From Acidobacteriota bacterium (GTDB lineage: Bacteria; Acidobacteriota; Terriglobia; UBA7540), in assembly GCA_021838785.1 (NCBI GenBank), contig JAKCCV010000003.1:20001-84000 (forward strand): a stretch of DNA of 64,000 nt, read 5' to 3'. Below, one piece after another: positions 1 through 8,943 of this stretch. How positions within the stretch are numbered: position 1 is the first letter of the stretch; each line of letters opens with the position of its first letter. The notes under the pieces were generated by a model that had not been told where the DNA came from, made no database searches, and saw only the letters and a list, made by a program, of their open reading frames with translations. The position numbers were made by a program, and so were the translations under genes.

Positions 1-1
1 C

Positions 2-1093
2 ATCCACGCGACGTTTTGGCTGTTGATTGCTTTTATTCTGTTTGAAGACTGGAGCCAAAAGCACAGCATGGGCGCCGCCTTGTACGGCGCCATTTTTGTC
101 ATGGTGATTTTTGGATGTATCGTGCTGCACGAGTTGGGGCACGCCTTGACGGCGCTCCACTTCGGAGTCAAGACACGTGACATTACCTTGTTGCCCATCG
201 GCGGGTTGGCGCGCCTGGAACGTATGCCCGACGAGCCGCTACAGGAATTGTGGGTCGCGCTGGCAGGGCCGGCGGTGAATGTCGCCATCGCCATCGTGCT
301 TTACGTTGTTCTTTTGGCAGCGGGCGCTCACGCCAATTTGGCGCAGTTTCGATGGCAGGGTGGGAACTTCTTGAACAAGTTGATGGTGGTCAACATTTGG
401 CTCGTTTTATTCAACATGATTCCGGCCTTTCCTATGGATGGTGGGCGGGTGCTGCGGGCGCTATTGGCAACGAAAATGGAATTCACGCAAGCCACGCACA
501 TCGCCGCGAGGATTGGACAAGGAATCGCGTACTTGTTTGCGCTGGTAGGATTGTTTACCGACCCCTTTTTGCTCTTTATCGCATTGTTTGTATGGATGGG
601 CGCCGAACAGGAAGCGGCCATGGCGCAAATGCACACCTGGGTGGGCAATATTCCCGTCGGACGAGTGATGGTGACAGATTTCCGCGCCTTGCAGCCAGAC
701 GATCCGCTGACGGATGCTGTGGCGCACACCTTATCCGGCTGGCAATACGATTTTCCGGTGATCTTTGGTGACCACGTGTTGGGCATCCTCACGCGCGAAG
801 ACATGGTGAAGGCCCTGGCTCAAGGAGGGCCCACGGGGCGCGTGCGTGACGCTATGCGACGCGACGTGCCGATCGCCGATTCTTACGACATGCTGGAAAG
901 GACCCTACCGCTGTTTCATGAATGCCATTGCCGGTCTCTGCCGGTCGAGCATGACGGACGATTGGTCGGCATGTTGACGATGGATAACGTGGGGGAGTTT
1001 CTGGCCATCCAATCTGCCTTGCGTCGGGCAAAAGGAAAGACCAAGGACACCGACCATCAGCCAACCCGATCCACAGGGGAAACCATGTTTTGA
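2..1093 (+). CDS. Site-2 protease family zinc metalloprotease with CBS domains (5' end cut off)
   Basis: Intramembrane zinc metalloprotease of the M50 (S2P) family, acting within the inner membrane. The zinc site HELGH is encoded at about 128-142 and the second motif NMIPAFPMDGG at about 413-445; together they are the HExxH and NxxPxxxxDG signatures of the family. Several hydrophobic segments surround them. The C-terminal 140 residues look like two CBS modules, as in the S2P-CBS subgroup, where they are thought to sense nucleotides. The reading frame is open to the first base and its first codons (IHATFW) match the usual N-terminal membrane segment of this subgroup, so the true start lies before the window. 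The TTG at 23 is probably not the start. Substrate unknown. Confidence 0.9.
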   Translation: MHATFWLLIAFILFEDWSQKHSMGAALYGAIFVMVIFGCIVLHELGHALTALHFGVKTRDITLLPIGGLARLERMPDEPLQELWVALAGPAVNVAIAIVLYVVLLAAGAHANLAQFRWQGGNFLNKLMVVNIWLVLFNMIPAFPMDGGRVLRALLATKMEFTQATHIAARIGQGIAYLFALVGLFTDPFLLFIALFVWMGAEQEAAMAQMHTWVGNIPVGRVMVTDFRALQPDDPLTDAVAHTLSGWQYDFPVIFGDHVLGILTREDMVKALAQGGPTGRVRDAMRRDVPIADSYDMLERTLPLFHECHCRSLPVEHDGRLVGMLTMDNVGEFLAIQSALRRAKGKTKDTDHQPTRSTGETMF

Positions 1094-1168
1094 CGGAAGC
1101 GCGGAGAGGCCGAGCGGGACCCTACCCCAACGAATCGTGGCCCCTCGCGCAGCACCTCACGAGGCAGG

Positions 1169-2629
1169 ATGGCTCGACGTTACTTTTCCTATCGCACTCT
1201 GGATGACCTTCGCTCGGATGCCCGCCGACTGGGATTGACCTTGCCATTGTTAGAGAACCGGGATGAAATTCGCCGCTGGCTGGCGCGGCCGGTGATGATT
1301 GCCGGTCCAGCTCGAAGTTGGAAGGTGGGGAATTCTGTCGCCATTCACCCGATGGAAGGCTGCGATGGGAACCCGGACGGAACCCCGGGCGAACTGACCT
1401 TTCGCCGCTACCGACGGTTTGGGGAAAGCGGCGCTAAGTTGATTTGGTTTGAGGCGTGCGCGGTCGTGGCCGAGGGACGAGCCAACCCTCGGCAACTTTG
1501 GATGCACCGAACGTCCGCCCCGCTGCTCAAAAGCCTGCTGGAGGCTTGCCGTCAGGCCCATGAGAAGCGATTCGGCTCGCTTGAAGGGTTCATCACGGTT
1601 TTGCAGTTAACCCATTCGGGACGGTACGCCGTGCCGAAGCCTTGGGTTGCCTACCATCACCCTCTATTGGACCGATGGCCCGTTGTTTCCTCCGTCTTCG
1701 CGCGGGAGCGTCCGGCGGCGCCCGAGGTTGCAAGCGACGGATATTTGGAAGCCCTCGAAGACCAATTCGCGGAGGCGGCGGCGCGGGCGCGCGATATTGG
1801 CTTTGACGGCGTGGATCTGAAGATGACGCACGGCTATCTGCTTTCCGAACTTCTGAGCGCGCGTCATCGGCCTGGAGCGTACGGCGGCACGCTTGAAGGG
1901 AGGGCTCGATTTGCGCTCCGCACCCTTGAAAAGATTCAACAACGCGCAGGAAAAGATTTTCTCCTGGCGGTGCGACTGGGCGTTTATGATGGCGTGCCAC
2001 ATTGTCTTAAAGAAGGCCAAGGCGAGGGCGCGCCTCGGGAATTTCCCCGGCCCTACACCTTTGGCTTTGGGGTCCGAGAAGATAATCCCCTTCAAATGGA
2101 CTTATCGGAGCCGTTGCAACTGGTGGGTTGGCTGCGCCGTGCGGGCGTCTCGCTGCTGAATGTCTCCATGGGCATCCCTTACGTGAACCCGCATATTTCG
2201 CGGCCTTATGAAAAACCGAACGAAGGCGTGTATGAAACGCCGGAACATCCGCTGCTAGGGGTGGCGCGACACTTTGAGGCGCAATCGAGCCTTCAGAAGG
2301 CTTATCCTGAATTGGCGGTGGTGGGAGCGGGCTACAGTTGGCTGCAACATTTTTTAATCCACGCAGCGGCGGCCAACCTCAAGCTGGGACGAATCAAATT
2401 GGTGGGTTTGGGGCGGGCGGCGCTGGCTTATCCGTGGCTTGTCCGCGATGCGCTTGAAAAGGGTGAGCTCAACCCGCTCCAAACCTGCAAGACGCTTTCT
2501 TTTTGTACCTACTTGATGCGGTCGAAAAACCACCCGCTAGGGCAATTTCCGACGGGTTGCCCGCCCTTTGATAAGAACCCTTACGGGCGAATCATCAAAG
2601 AAGCGCGTCACGCAGCGCGAAAGAACTAA
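1169..2629 (+). CDS. Old yellow enzyme family NADH:flavin oxidoreductase
   Basis: FMN-dependent ene-reductase-like TIM barrel protein, expected to be cytosolic. Seen: an N-terminal segment with IHPMEGCDGNPDG, a central HGYLLSELLSARHRPGAYGG block that matches the conserved HGYL...YGG substrate/FMN region of the family, and RLGVYDG further on. At 486 residues it is longer than the usual 350-400 residue OYE; the extra length is an N-terminal extension and a Cys-containing C-terminal tail that does not look like the NADH-binding domain of the large 2,4-dienoyl-CoA reductase type. ATG start at 1169, 75 bp after the protease gene. Substrate cannot be predicted. Confidence 0.85.
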   Translation: MARRYFSYRTLDDLRSDARRLGLTLPLLENRDEIRRWLARPVMIAGPARSWKVGNSVAIHPMEGCDGNPDGTPGELTFRRYRRFGESGAKLIWFEACAVVAEGRANPRQLWMHRTSAPLLKSLLEACRQAHEKRFGSLEGFITVLQLTHSGRYAVPKPWVAYHHPLLDRWPVVSSVFARERPAAPEVASDGYLEALEDQFAEAAARARDIGFDGVDLKMTHGYLLSELLSARHRPGAYGGTLEGRARFALRTLEKIQQRAGKDFLLAVRLGVYDGVPHCLKEGQGEGAPREFPRPYTFGFGVREDNPLQMDLSEPLQLVGWLRRAGVSLLNVSMGIPYVNPHISRPYEKPNEGVYETPEHPLLGVARHFEAQSSLQKAYPELAVVGAGYSWLQHFLIHAAAANLKLGRIKLVGLGRAALAYPWLVRDALEKGELNPLQTCKTLSFCTYLMRSKNHPLGQFPTGCPPFDKNPYGRIIKEARHAARKN

Positions 2630-2664
2630 CCCGTGGGTTAGCCTGGAGATTGAGGGGCGCATAG

Positions 2665-3498
2665 ATGCTTTCTCTCATTGGAATCAGAAGAGTAAGAATC
2701 CGCGCGAGCGGCGGTCCACGCAAAACCCGTCTGGCGGTGGAGGCAACGGCCATCCTCCTCTTATTGTTTGCGCCTCCACTGGCGGCCGAAAGGATTAGAA
2801 GCCTTAAGCCGCAAGGCTATGTGAATGACTTCGCGGGCGTGCTAAGTCCCACCGTGCGTCAGCAACTCGAAGCGTTGTGTACGGAAGTGGATCAAAAGGC
2901 GCACGCTCAGATCGCCGTCGTCACCATTCATTCGCTCGGCGACCGAACCGTCGAGATGTTTGGCCATCGGCTTTTTGACGTTTGGGGCGTCGGGGACAAG
3001 AAGAAAGACCGGGGTGTGCTCATTCTGCTGGCGATCAACAACCACAAGTATTGGACGGAGGTCGGCTACGGGCTGGAGCCTGTGTTAACCGACGGGTTGG
3101 TAGGACGATGGGGACGCGAGATGATTCCAAAGCTGCGGGCCGGGGACTACAACGGCGCTATCTCGCAAATGACCTTGAAGGTGGCGGAAGCGATTGCCGA
3201 GAGCCGCCACGTCAAGCTGGTCCTTCCGTCGGCCGCCAACCCACCGCCGGTCGCCTCTTCGCAGCCCAATAGCCGCAGCGGAGGGGGCCTTCTAGGCTTG
3301 ATTATGCTCATGGTCATTGCCTACTTCGTCTTTCGGGGAGGAGGGTGGTGGCTGTTGCCGATGTTTTTGGGCGGGGGCTTCGGAGGCGGAGGGTTTGGCG
3401 GCTTTGGCGGAGGTGGCGGCCTGGGAGGCGGAGGTGGTGGGTTTGGCGGCTTTGGCGGGGGGATTTCAGGTGGCGGCGGAGCGGGCGGCGGTTGGTAA
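2665..3498 (+). CDS. TPM domain protein with glycine-rich tail (YgcG-like)
   Basis: Membrane-anchored extracytoplasmic protein of the TPM (DUF477/YgcG) family. An N-terminal hydrophobic signal (about residues 25-42) is followed by the TPM domain, which starts at YVNDFAGVLS and contains the typical stretches AQIAVVTIHSL, RGVLILLAINNHK and EVGYGLEPVLTDG. A transmembrane segment near residue 215 precedes a tail made almost only of Gly with Phe and Trp. This domain order is typical of proteins encoded beside LemA, and a LemA gene does follow after one intervening gene. GAGGGG lies about 8 bases before the ATG. Molecular role uncertain; some TPM proteins have been described as phosphatases or as photosystem assembly factors. 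Confidence 0.85.
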   Translation: MLSLIGIRRVRIRASGGPRKTRLAVEATAILLLLFAPPLAAERIRSLKPQGYVNDFAGVLSPTVRQQLEALCTEVDQKAHAQIAVVTIHSLGDRTVEMFGHRLFDVWGVGDKKKDRGVLILLAINNHKYWTEVGYGLEPVLTDGLVGRWGREMIPKLRAGDYNGAISQMTLKVAEAIAESRHVKLVLPSAANPPPVASSQPNSRSGGGLLGLIMLMVIAYFVFRGGGWWLLPMFLGGGFGGGGFGGFGGGGGLGGGGGGFGGFGGGISGGGGAGGGW

Positions 3499-3591
3499 AC
3501 CAGTAGAAAAAGAGACGCCGACATAGAGAACGTACTCTTACGGACGGTTCAAATTCGTGTTGTCCGGATGATTCCAGAAAAGTGAGGGACG

Positions 3592-4359
3592 ATGGATTCA
3601 GAAAAGTTGCTGGAACAGCTTGTGGACAAATTGAAGGCGGCGGCGGGGCCGAGCCTGAGAACGGTGGCGCTCTATGGCTCGGCGGCGGGAGGAGAATTTC
3701 ACGAAAAATACTCGGACCTCAACGTGCTCTGCCTCATCCGAGAATTAGACGGATCGAAACTGGAGAAACTGCGAGAGGCCGCTGCGCAGTGGACCAAGAA
3801 AGGTCATCCCGCGCCCCTGGTGTTTGCCGCGGAGGAGTTGCAACGCTTGGCGAGCGTCTTTCCGATCGAACTTACGGATATCCAGAGCCGGCGCCGAGTG
3901 CTGTATGGCGAAGACGTCTTCGCCACGTTCGAGGTGCCGATGCAATGGCACCGCGCTGCGGTGGAGCGCGAGCTGGAGACCAACCTCGTCCGACTGCGGC
4001 AGAACTACCTGAGCACAAAGTTGAGCGCTAAACCCATGATGCGTTTGATGACGGCTTCCGTGAGTTCCTTTGTGACGTTGTTCCGCCACGCGCTGGTTGC
4101 GCACGGCGAAGTTCCGCCTCAAAACGCGCGGGAAGCGATTGATCGCTTGGCGGCACGGTTGGGCTTTGACGCGGCGCCGCTTCACCTGATGTGGGACGTT
4201 CGAGAACGGAAGCGGTCAGAGAGTAGTGTGGATGCTCGCGCTACATGGCGCGCTTACGTCGAGAGCTTACAGTGCGCCGTTCAGATGGTTCATCCGTACC
4301 TGGAGGAAGCGTTGAACCCCGGGAAGCAGACGGAACCTCAGCCTCCCGCATGGCCGTGA
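3592..4359 (+). CDS. Nucleotidyltransferase-fold protein with altered active site
   Basis: 255-residue protein with an N-terminal polymerase-beta-like nucleotidyltransferase fold. The motif ALYGSAAGG...YSDLNVL corresponds to the GS(x)n-SD(I/L)D signature of MNT-type enzymes, but the second metal-binding Asp is Asn (DLN instead of DLD). The rest is helical and not recognised. The change suggests lost or altered catalysis, although it may be normal for this subfamily. GAGGGACG sits just before the ATG. The gene lies between TPM and LemA genes that are usually adjacent, on the same strand with short gaps. Function unknown. Confidence 0.7.
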   Translation: MDSEKLLEQLVDKLKAAAGPSLRTVALYGSAAGGEFHEKYSDLNVLCLIRELDGSKLEKLREAAAQWTKKGHPAPLVFAAEELQRLASVFPIELTDIQSRRRVLYGEDVFATFEVPMQWHRAAVERELETNLVRLRQNYLSTKLSAKPMMRLMTASVSSFVTLFRHALVAHGEVPPQNAREAIDRLAARLGFDAAPLHLMWDVRERKRSESSVDARATWRAYVESLQCAVQMVHPYLEEALNPGKQTEPQPPAWP

Positions 4360-4424
4360 ATCGCGCTTGGCCCCGCGGGAGGTTGTGGCATCTTATAAAT
4401 AAGAGAAAATGAGGGAGGATGTTC

Positions 4425-5006
4425 ATGAGCAAAGGTTGGCGAATATTGATTGGTTTGGGAATCATCGTTGTTCTTCTTTCCAGCATGTACGTAACGCGAC
4501 GCAACGAGATGGTGAAGAAGCATGAGGCCGTTCGCGCCGCGTGGGCCCAGGTGGACGTCGTCATTCAGCGGAGAGCCGACTTGATTCCAAACTTGGTCAA
4601 TACGGTGGAGGGCTACGCCGCTCACGAACAAACGGTGTTCGATTCGGTGACGCGAGCGCGAGAAGCGCTCATCGCTGCCCGAACGCCTACCGATCGCGTC
4701 GCCGCCAATTCCCAGCTCGATGGAGCGCTGGGACGGCTTCTCATGGTGGCGGAGGCCTACCCGAATCTTAAGGCCAATGAAAATTTTTTGGAGTTGCAGG
4801 ACCAGTTGGAGGGAACCGAGAACCGCATTGCGGTCGAGCGGCGCCGGTACGACGAAGCAGTTCGCAGCTATAACACCTACATTGGGCTTTTTCCCAACAA
4901 TTTGGTGGCGGCAATGTCAGGGTTTCGCCGCGAGAACAATTACTTTGCCGCGGTGGGAGCGGCTCGTGCCGTGCCCAAGGTTGAGTTCCCTCCCGCCAAG
5001 CCGTGA
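4425..5006 (+). CDS. lemA: LemA family membrane protein
   Basis: LemA-type protein with one N-terminal transmembrane helix (ILIGLGIIVVLLSSMYV) followed by a helical extracytoplasmic domain. Hallmarks seen are AAWAQVDVVIQRRADLIPNLVNTV and ERRRYDEAVRSYNTYI, close to the family consensus (VQRRADLIPNLV; ARRDYNDAV..YN). An ATG at 4419 directly abuts the ribosome site GGGAGG (4413-4418), so ATG 4425, with six bases of spacing, is the better start. Length 193 residues is normal. The function of LemA is not well established; it is commonly genetically linked to TPM proteins, as here. Confidence 0.9.
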   Translation: MSKGWRILIGLGIIVVLLSSMYVTRRNEMVKKHEAVRAAWAQVDVVIQRRADLIPNLVNTVEGYAAHEQTVFDSVTRAREALIAARTPTDRVAANSQLDGALGRLLMVAEAYPNLKANENFLELQDQLEGTENRIAVERRRYDEAVRSYNTYIGLFPNNLVAAMSGFRRENNYFAAVGAARAVPKVEFPPAKP

Positions 5007-5021
5007 TCTGCTGGGCGCTCG

Positions 5022-5906
5022 TCACTTCCAGGGTGGAGTCTCCGGCAGAAGCTTCTCGAAGTCGGCGATGAGCGCGGTCTCGTAGTCTCCGGCGAAGGTC
5101 CGGTCGAAGAAGCGACCGATCCCCTCATCGCGTAGTCGCTGCCAGGCTTCCTCCTCGTGGCCGGGGTTGATGGGGAAAAAGAGAGCTCCGTTGGCGCGAG
5201 CCGCAGCGAGGTCCCCCGGCGCATCCCCGATCATGAGCATGTGGCCGGTGGCGTATTTTCCTCCCGCGGCCAAGCGGAGGTGGTCTTTCTTGCTCCCCAT
5301 TTCCTGCCCCGCGATGACGGCTGCGTGGCGGGCAATGTCGTGCTCTTCCCATTCGCGCTCGAGCGCTTCTCCCGGGGTTTGTGAGACGCAGATGATGTCC
5401 GCCTCCCGAGCGAGACGTTCCGCGCACTCCCGAAAATACGGAAAGGGCGGCACGCCCTTCACCATTTCGGCAATCCGCCGATTCACATCCTTGCTCCACG
5501 TCAAGGTGCGTTGCAGGAGCGCATCCCCGGTGCGGTTGGCTTCGGCTTCCAGGGAGGGATTGCCCAGGGGTTGGCCGGAATGGATCCACGCTTCGAGCGA
5601 GGTGAGGCGCGGGATTTCTACGCCGCGGCGCATCGGCTCGGGCCAATCCAGCAACACGTCGAGCGTTTGGGTCAGCGCAGGGAAACGGTTCACGCCGCGC
5701 CATCGTGAGTAAAGGTTGACAAATTCCCAGGCCCTTCGGGCGTATTTGGAAATGGCCTGAAGGCTCCAGTGGAGGATGAAGGCAGGGATAAAGCATTCCT
5801 TGTGTTTAATCTCCATCGTGTCAAACACGCAGCCATCGGAATCAATCCCGACAAAAAAGGAGTGTTGGGGAACAAAGTTCCGCAGTTTGTCCTGAGCAGA
5901 GTTCAT
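5022..5906 (-). CDS. HAD superfamily hydrolase
   Basis: 294-residue cytosolic HAD-like phosphohydrolase. Motif I is GIDSDGCVFDT near residue 21 (the nucleophile is the first Asp of DSDG), the middle part is helical cap, and a later region reads MLMIGDAPGDLAAA, fitting motif IV with two acidic residues. A threonine/serine motif (ICVSQTP) and a lysine (SKKDHL) between them complete the set. It is convergent with lemA, with 15 bp between stop codons. Substrate unknown; closest in appearance to phosphoglycolate-phosphatase-like enzymes but with a longer insert. Confidence 0.75.
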   Translation of the reverse strand: MNSAQDKLRNFVPQHSFFVGIDSDGCVFDTMEIKHKECFIPAFILHWSLQAISKYARRAWEFVNLYSRWRGVNRFPALTQTLDVLLDWPEPMRRGVEIPRLTSLEAWIHSGQPLGNPSLEAEANRTGDALLQRTLTWSKDVNRRIAEMVKGVPPFPYFRECAERLAREADIICVSQTPGEALEREWEEHDIARHAAVIAGQEMGSKKDHLRLAAGGKYATGHMLMIGDAPGDLAAARANGALFFPINPGHEEEAWQRLRDEGIGRFFDRTFAGDYETALIADFEKLLPETPPWK

Positions 5907-6009
5907 CAGTTCTCGCTTTCCAGCTTCAGAATCTGAAACCGCATCTTACCCTAATTGAAGGCCGCAGCGAAAGAATCCGTCATGACGGCAACCAAGGGCC
6001 CAATAAAGC

Positions 6010-6038
6010 TTGGGAATAAGCGAACGATCTGTTAGCAT
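6010..6038 (+). promoter_or_regulatory. Putative sigma70-like promoter upstream of ispH
   Basis: TTGGGA at 6010-6015 and TAGCAT at 6033-6038 are separated by 17 bases, close to the consensus spacing. It lies about 40 bases upstream of the ispH start in a divergent intergenic region. The assignment rests on sequence match only. Confidence 0.35.
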
Positions 6039-6078
6039 AGAGCTATCGGTGAGCCCATACTGCCAATAGGCCGACAGG

Positions 6079-7056
6079 GTGAACGCGTTGTCCAGGAAAC
6101 TTCAAAGGGTTCTTCTCGCAAGGCCGCGTGGATTCTGTGCCGGCGTGGATCGCGCCATTGACGTGGTCAATATGGCGCTCGAGCTGTTTGAGCCGCCAGT
6201 CTATGTCCGCAAGGAGATCGTCCACAACCGCTATGTTATCGAATCGCTGGCGCGCCGGGGCGCCATCTTCGTGGATGAAGTGGAAAGCATCCCCGAAGGT
6301 TCCTTGACCATTTTCAGCGCCCACGGCGTCTCTCCCGAGGTCCGGGCCCGCGCCGCCGCGCGGCGCCTAAGAGTCATTGACGCGACCTGCCCGCTGGTCA
6401 CCAAGGTGCATCTGGAAGCTCTTCGCTTTGGCAGGGAAGGACGCACCGTGATCCTGATCGGCCACGCCGGTCATGAGGAAGTGGAAGGCACGATGGGAGA
6501 GCTTCCGGGTCGTATCCTCCTGGTGGGCAGCGTGGAAGAGGCGGAGCAAGTCGAGGTGCCCAACCCGGACCGCGTGGCCGTGGTCACCCAGACGACCTTG
6601 GGAGTGGACGACGCCCAGGTCATCCTCAATGTGCTGCGACGAAGGTTCCCCACGCTCGCCACGCCCGCCAGCGACGATATTTGCTACGCCACGCAAAATC
6701 GCCAGACGGCCGTCAAGCGCCTCACGCAACAGGCCCAACTTTTTCTGGTCCTGGGTTCGGATAATAGCTCCAATTCCAGGAGGCTCCGCGAGGTGGCGGA
6801 GAGTTATGGCGCGCGCGCTTATCTGATTGACGACGCCTCGGCAATTGACTTGGCATGGCTCGAGGACGTCGAGTGCGTGGCCCTCACCGCCGGCGCTTCG
6901 GCGCCCGAGCATCTCGTACAGGATGTGGTGGAATTTCTGAAGCAGGCTGGCGCGGAAACGGTGGAAGAAGTGGAGTCCGTGCCCGAACGCGTCACCTTCA
7001 TCCTTCCGCAAGAATTGACGCGCGAGATCGCACGCCGCGGCGAAGATCGAGTGTGA
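6079..7056 (+). CDS. ispH: 4-hydroxy-3-methylbut-2-enyl diphosphate reductase
   Basis: IspH (LytB) catalyses the last step of the MEP isoprenoid pathway, reducing HMBPP to IPP and DMAPP with a [4Fe-4S] cluster. The three cluster cysteines are visible in their usual contexts: RGFCAGVDRA (Cys20), DATCPLVTKVH and DDICYATQNRQ. Other conserved stretches are VRKEIVHNRYV, FSAHGVSP, GHAGHEEVEGTMGE and SSNSRRLREV. 325 residues is slightly longer than E. coli IspH. GTG is the start in this frame; TTG at 6088 is an alternative. Stand-alone gene between divergent and convergent neighbours. Confidence 0.97.
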   Translation: MNALSRKLQRVLLARPRGFCAGVDRAIDVVNMALELFEPPVYVRKEIVHNRYVIESLARRGAIFVDEVESIPEGSLTIFSAHGVSPEVRARAAARRLRVIDATCPLVTKVHLEALRFGREGRTVILIGHAGHEEVEGTMGELPGRILLVGSVEEAEQVEVPNPDRVAVVTQTTLGVDDAQVILNVLRRRFPTLATPASDDICYATQNRQTAVKRLTQQAQLFLVLGSDNSSNSRRLREVAESYGARAYLIDDASAIDLAWLEDVECVALTAGASAPEHLVQDVVEFLKQAGAETVEEVESVPERVTFILPQELTREIARRGEDRV

Positions 7057-7114
7057 CCGCATCTCTGTAAGAAGATCTCCGGAGGCCGGTCCGCCGCGGG
7101 ATTTCCCAATTCCT

Positions 7115-7822
7115 TCAAACCGTCTTATCGGGTGAATCGCACGTCGCCTCAAGTGGGCACTCTGCGCAAAGCGGCTTGCGCGCCTGGCAGATTTTTCGCC
7201 CGAACCAAATCATTTGATGCCCAAAGCTCACCCATCGTTCTTTGGGCACCAGGCGCATCAAATCCTCCTCTACTTTTTCAGGCGTCTTGCCTTCGGAAAG
7301 TTTCAGACGATGCGCAATCCGAAAGACGTGGGTGTCCACAACGACGCCGGTTGCCAGGCCATAAGCTGTTCCCAAAACGACATTGGCCGTCTTGCGCGCG
7401 ACGCCCGGCAAAGTGAGCATCTCCTCCATGGTCCGGGGCACCTTGCCACCATAGTCGGCGCAGATTTTGCGGGCCGCAGCTACAATATTCTTGGCCTTGT
7501 TGCGGAAAAATCCCGTCGAGCGAATGTTGGGCTCGAGATCTTTGGGATCCAGTGCGGCGAAATCCTGCGGCGTGGGGTATTTGCGGAAGAGCTCCGGCGT
7601 GACTTGATTAACGCGTTCATCCGTACACTGAGCCGACAGAATCGTCGCTACCAGAAGCTGAAAGGGATTTTCATGACGAAGCGCGCATTGAGCCTGCGGG
7701 AAGACCCGATCCAGCGCCTCATATATCCGCTTCAGCCGTGCCGGGGATGTATAGTCCTTCTTCCGCTTCTTTGAGGACAGATGGTTTCTCTTGAGCCGTG
7801 GCGGTTTCGATTTCGGTTGCAT
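7115..7822 (-). CDS. nth: Endonuclease III (DNA glycosylase/AP lyase)
   Basis: Base-excision repair enzyme that removes oxidised pyrimidines and cleaves abasic sites. Seen: the N-terminal helices (NPFQLLVATILSAQCTDERVN), the helix-hairpin-helix with catalytic Lys (LPGVARKTANVVL), the catalytic Asp in VVDTHVFRIA, and a C-terminal [4Fe-4S] cluster C-x6-C-x2-C-x5-C (CQARKPLCAECPLEATC). It has a basic N-terminal extension of about 25 residues rich in Lys and Arg. A GGGGGATACGCC segment precedes the ATG. Convergent with ispH. Confidence 0.97.
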   Translation of the reverse strand: MQPKSKPPRLKRNHLSSKKRKKDYTSPARLKRIYEALDRVFPQAQCALRHENPFQLLVATILSAQCTDERVNQVTPELFRKYPTPQDFAALDPKDLEPNIRSTGFFRNKAKNIVAAARKICADYGGKVPRTMEEMLTLPGVARKTANVVLGTAYGLATGVVVDTHVFRIAHRLKLSEGKTPEKVEEDLMRLVPKERWVSFGHQMIWFGRKICQARKPLCAECPLEATCDSPDKTV

Positions 7823-7969
7823 GGCGTATCCCCCCTTTAGGCTGCCGGCTGCAGGCGGTCCCTGACCTCGAGCGAGGCATCAAACTCACATGAGCCTACC
7901 CACCCAGCCTCGAAACGTAGCCCTTCGCCTCTTCTCGTCGGGCTTACCGAAGGCCTGTCGCGGTCCGAT

Positions 7970-8845
7970 TCAAAGACCTGCATTTTCTGCCACTACACGC
8001 GCCACTGACGACCAGTCATGCTCCTCCCAGCCGCGGGCCTTGGCGGTGAGCAAGTGGTCATGGACAATGTTGGCGACGGGCATCGGCGCGGAAACAGCTT
8101 CGGCGGCCGCCAAAATCAATCGCACGTCTTTCAACCCCAGCGGAACCTTGAAGCCTGCCGGTTGGTATTTTTCCTCCAGAATGAGAGCGCCGTAACCTTT
8201 ATAGACCGGGGCGGCAAACAAGGTTGAAGTCATCGTTTCATAGAAAACGCGGGGATCAACTCCTGACTTTCGGAGGAGGGTGAAGGCTTCTCCCAGGACT
8301 TCGAGGGTTGAGCCAATCAGGAAATTACCGGCCAGCTTAAAGACGTTGGCGGTGGGAGGATGCTCACCCACGACGACGGTTTTTCGCCCCACCACATCCA
8401 ACAAGGGCTGGCAGCGCGCGATAGCTTCGGGCGGCCCGGCGACGGCAATCACAAGCTCGGCAGCTTCCGCGGCGGAGGGGCGGCCAAAAACCGGCGCGGA
8501 AACGAATTCGCGTCCGGCGGCTTGATGAGCCTCCGTAAGGCGATGCGAGAGATCGGCGCTGATGGTGCTTGAGGAAATGTGAACGGTTTGAAGGCCAAGC
8601 GCTCCGATCAATTGGCGCGAACCCAAAAACAGGTCCGCCACCGCTGCGTCATCGGCCAGCATGGAAAAGACCGCGCCCCCCTGGCACGCCTCTTCGGGTG
8701 TTTCAGCGATTCGCACGCCGTCGGGTTTCAATTCCTCCGCTCGGGCTCGAGTTCGATTCCACGCGGTAACCCGGTGGCCTGCGCGAGCCAAGTTTCTGGC
8801 CATCGGCAATCCCATTGCTCCGAGGCCAATAAATCCCACGTTCAT
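7970..8845 (-). CDS. NAD(P)-dependent beta-hydroxyacid dehydrogenase family protein
   Basis: 291-residue reductase of the 3-hydroxyisobutyrate dehydrogenase/GLYR1 family. The Rossmann motif GFIGLGAMGLPMARNLARAG opens the protein and NRT follows at the end of beta-2, suggesting NADPH preference. FVSAPVFGRPSAAEAAEL is the substrate-binding motif and NVFKLAGNFLIGSTLEVLGE contains the catalytic Lys (K of KLAGN). Likely reduces a small semialdehyde or glyoxylate-type substrate; the exact one cannot be told. Located 98 bp downstream of hemQ on the same strand. Confidence 0.88.
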   Translation of the reverse strand: MNVGFIGLGAMGLPMARNLARAGHRVTAWNRTRARAEELKPDGVRIAETPEEACQGGAVFSMLADDAAVADLFLGSRQLIGALGLQTVHISSSTISADLSHRLTEAHQAAGREFVSAPVFGRPSAAEAAELVIAVAGPPEAIARCQPLLDVVGRKTVVVGEHPPTANVFKLAGNFLIGSTLEVLGEAFTLLRKSGVDPRVFYETMTSTLFAAPVYKGYGALILEEKYQPAGFKVPLGLKDVRLILAAAEAVSAPMPVANIVHDHLLTAKARGWEEHDWSSVARVVAENAGL

Positions 8846-8943
8846 GGTAGTCCTCCTCAGTTCCCGAAGATGAGCTCATGAGTGGAAAGACCCACAGATT
8901 CCTCAGCGGCCGATTCAACAGCCGCCGTTACAGGGTGGGCCGT

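Noticed and set aside
3317-3526. Long open frames on both strands over the glycine-rich tail of the TPM gene
   Set aside because: They are shadows of the GGC/GGT-rich repeat coding for Gly; the translations are low-complexity Ala or Pro runs.
2665-5006. TPM-NTase-LemA as a toxin-antitoxin or defence unit because of an MNT-like protein
   Set aside because: There is no HEPN partner and the neighbours are envelope proteins, so an MNT/HEPN system is not supported.
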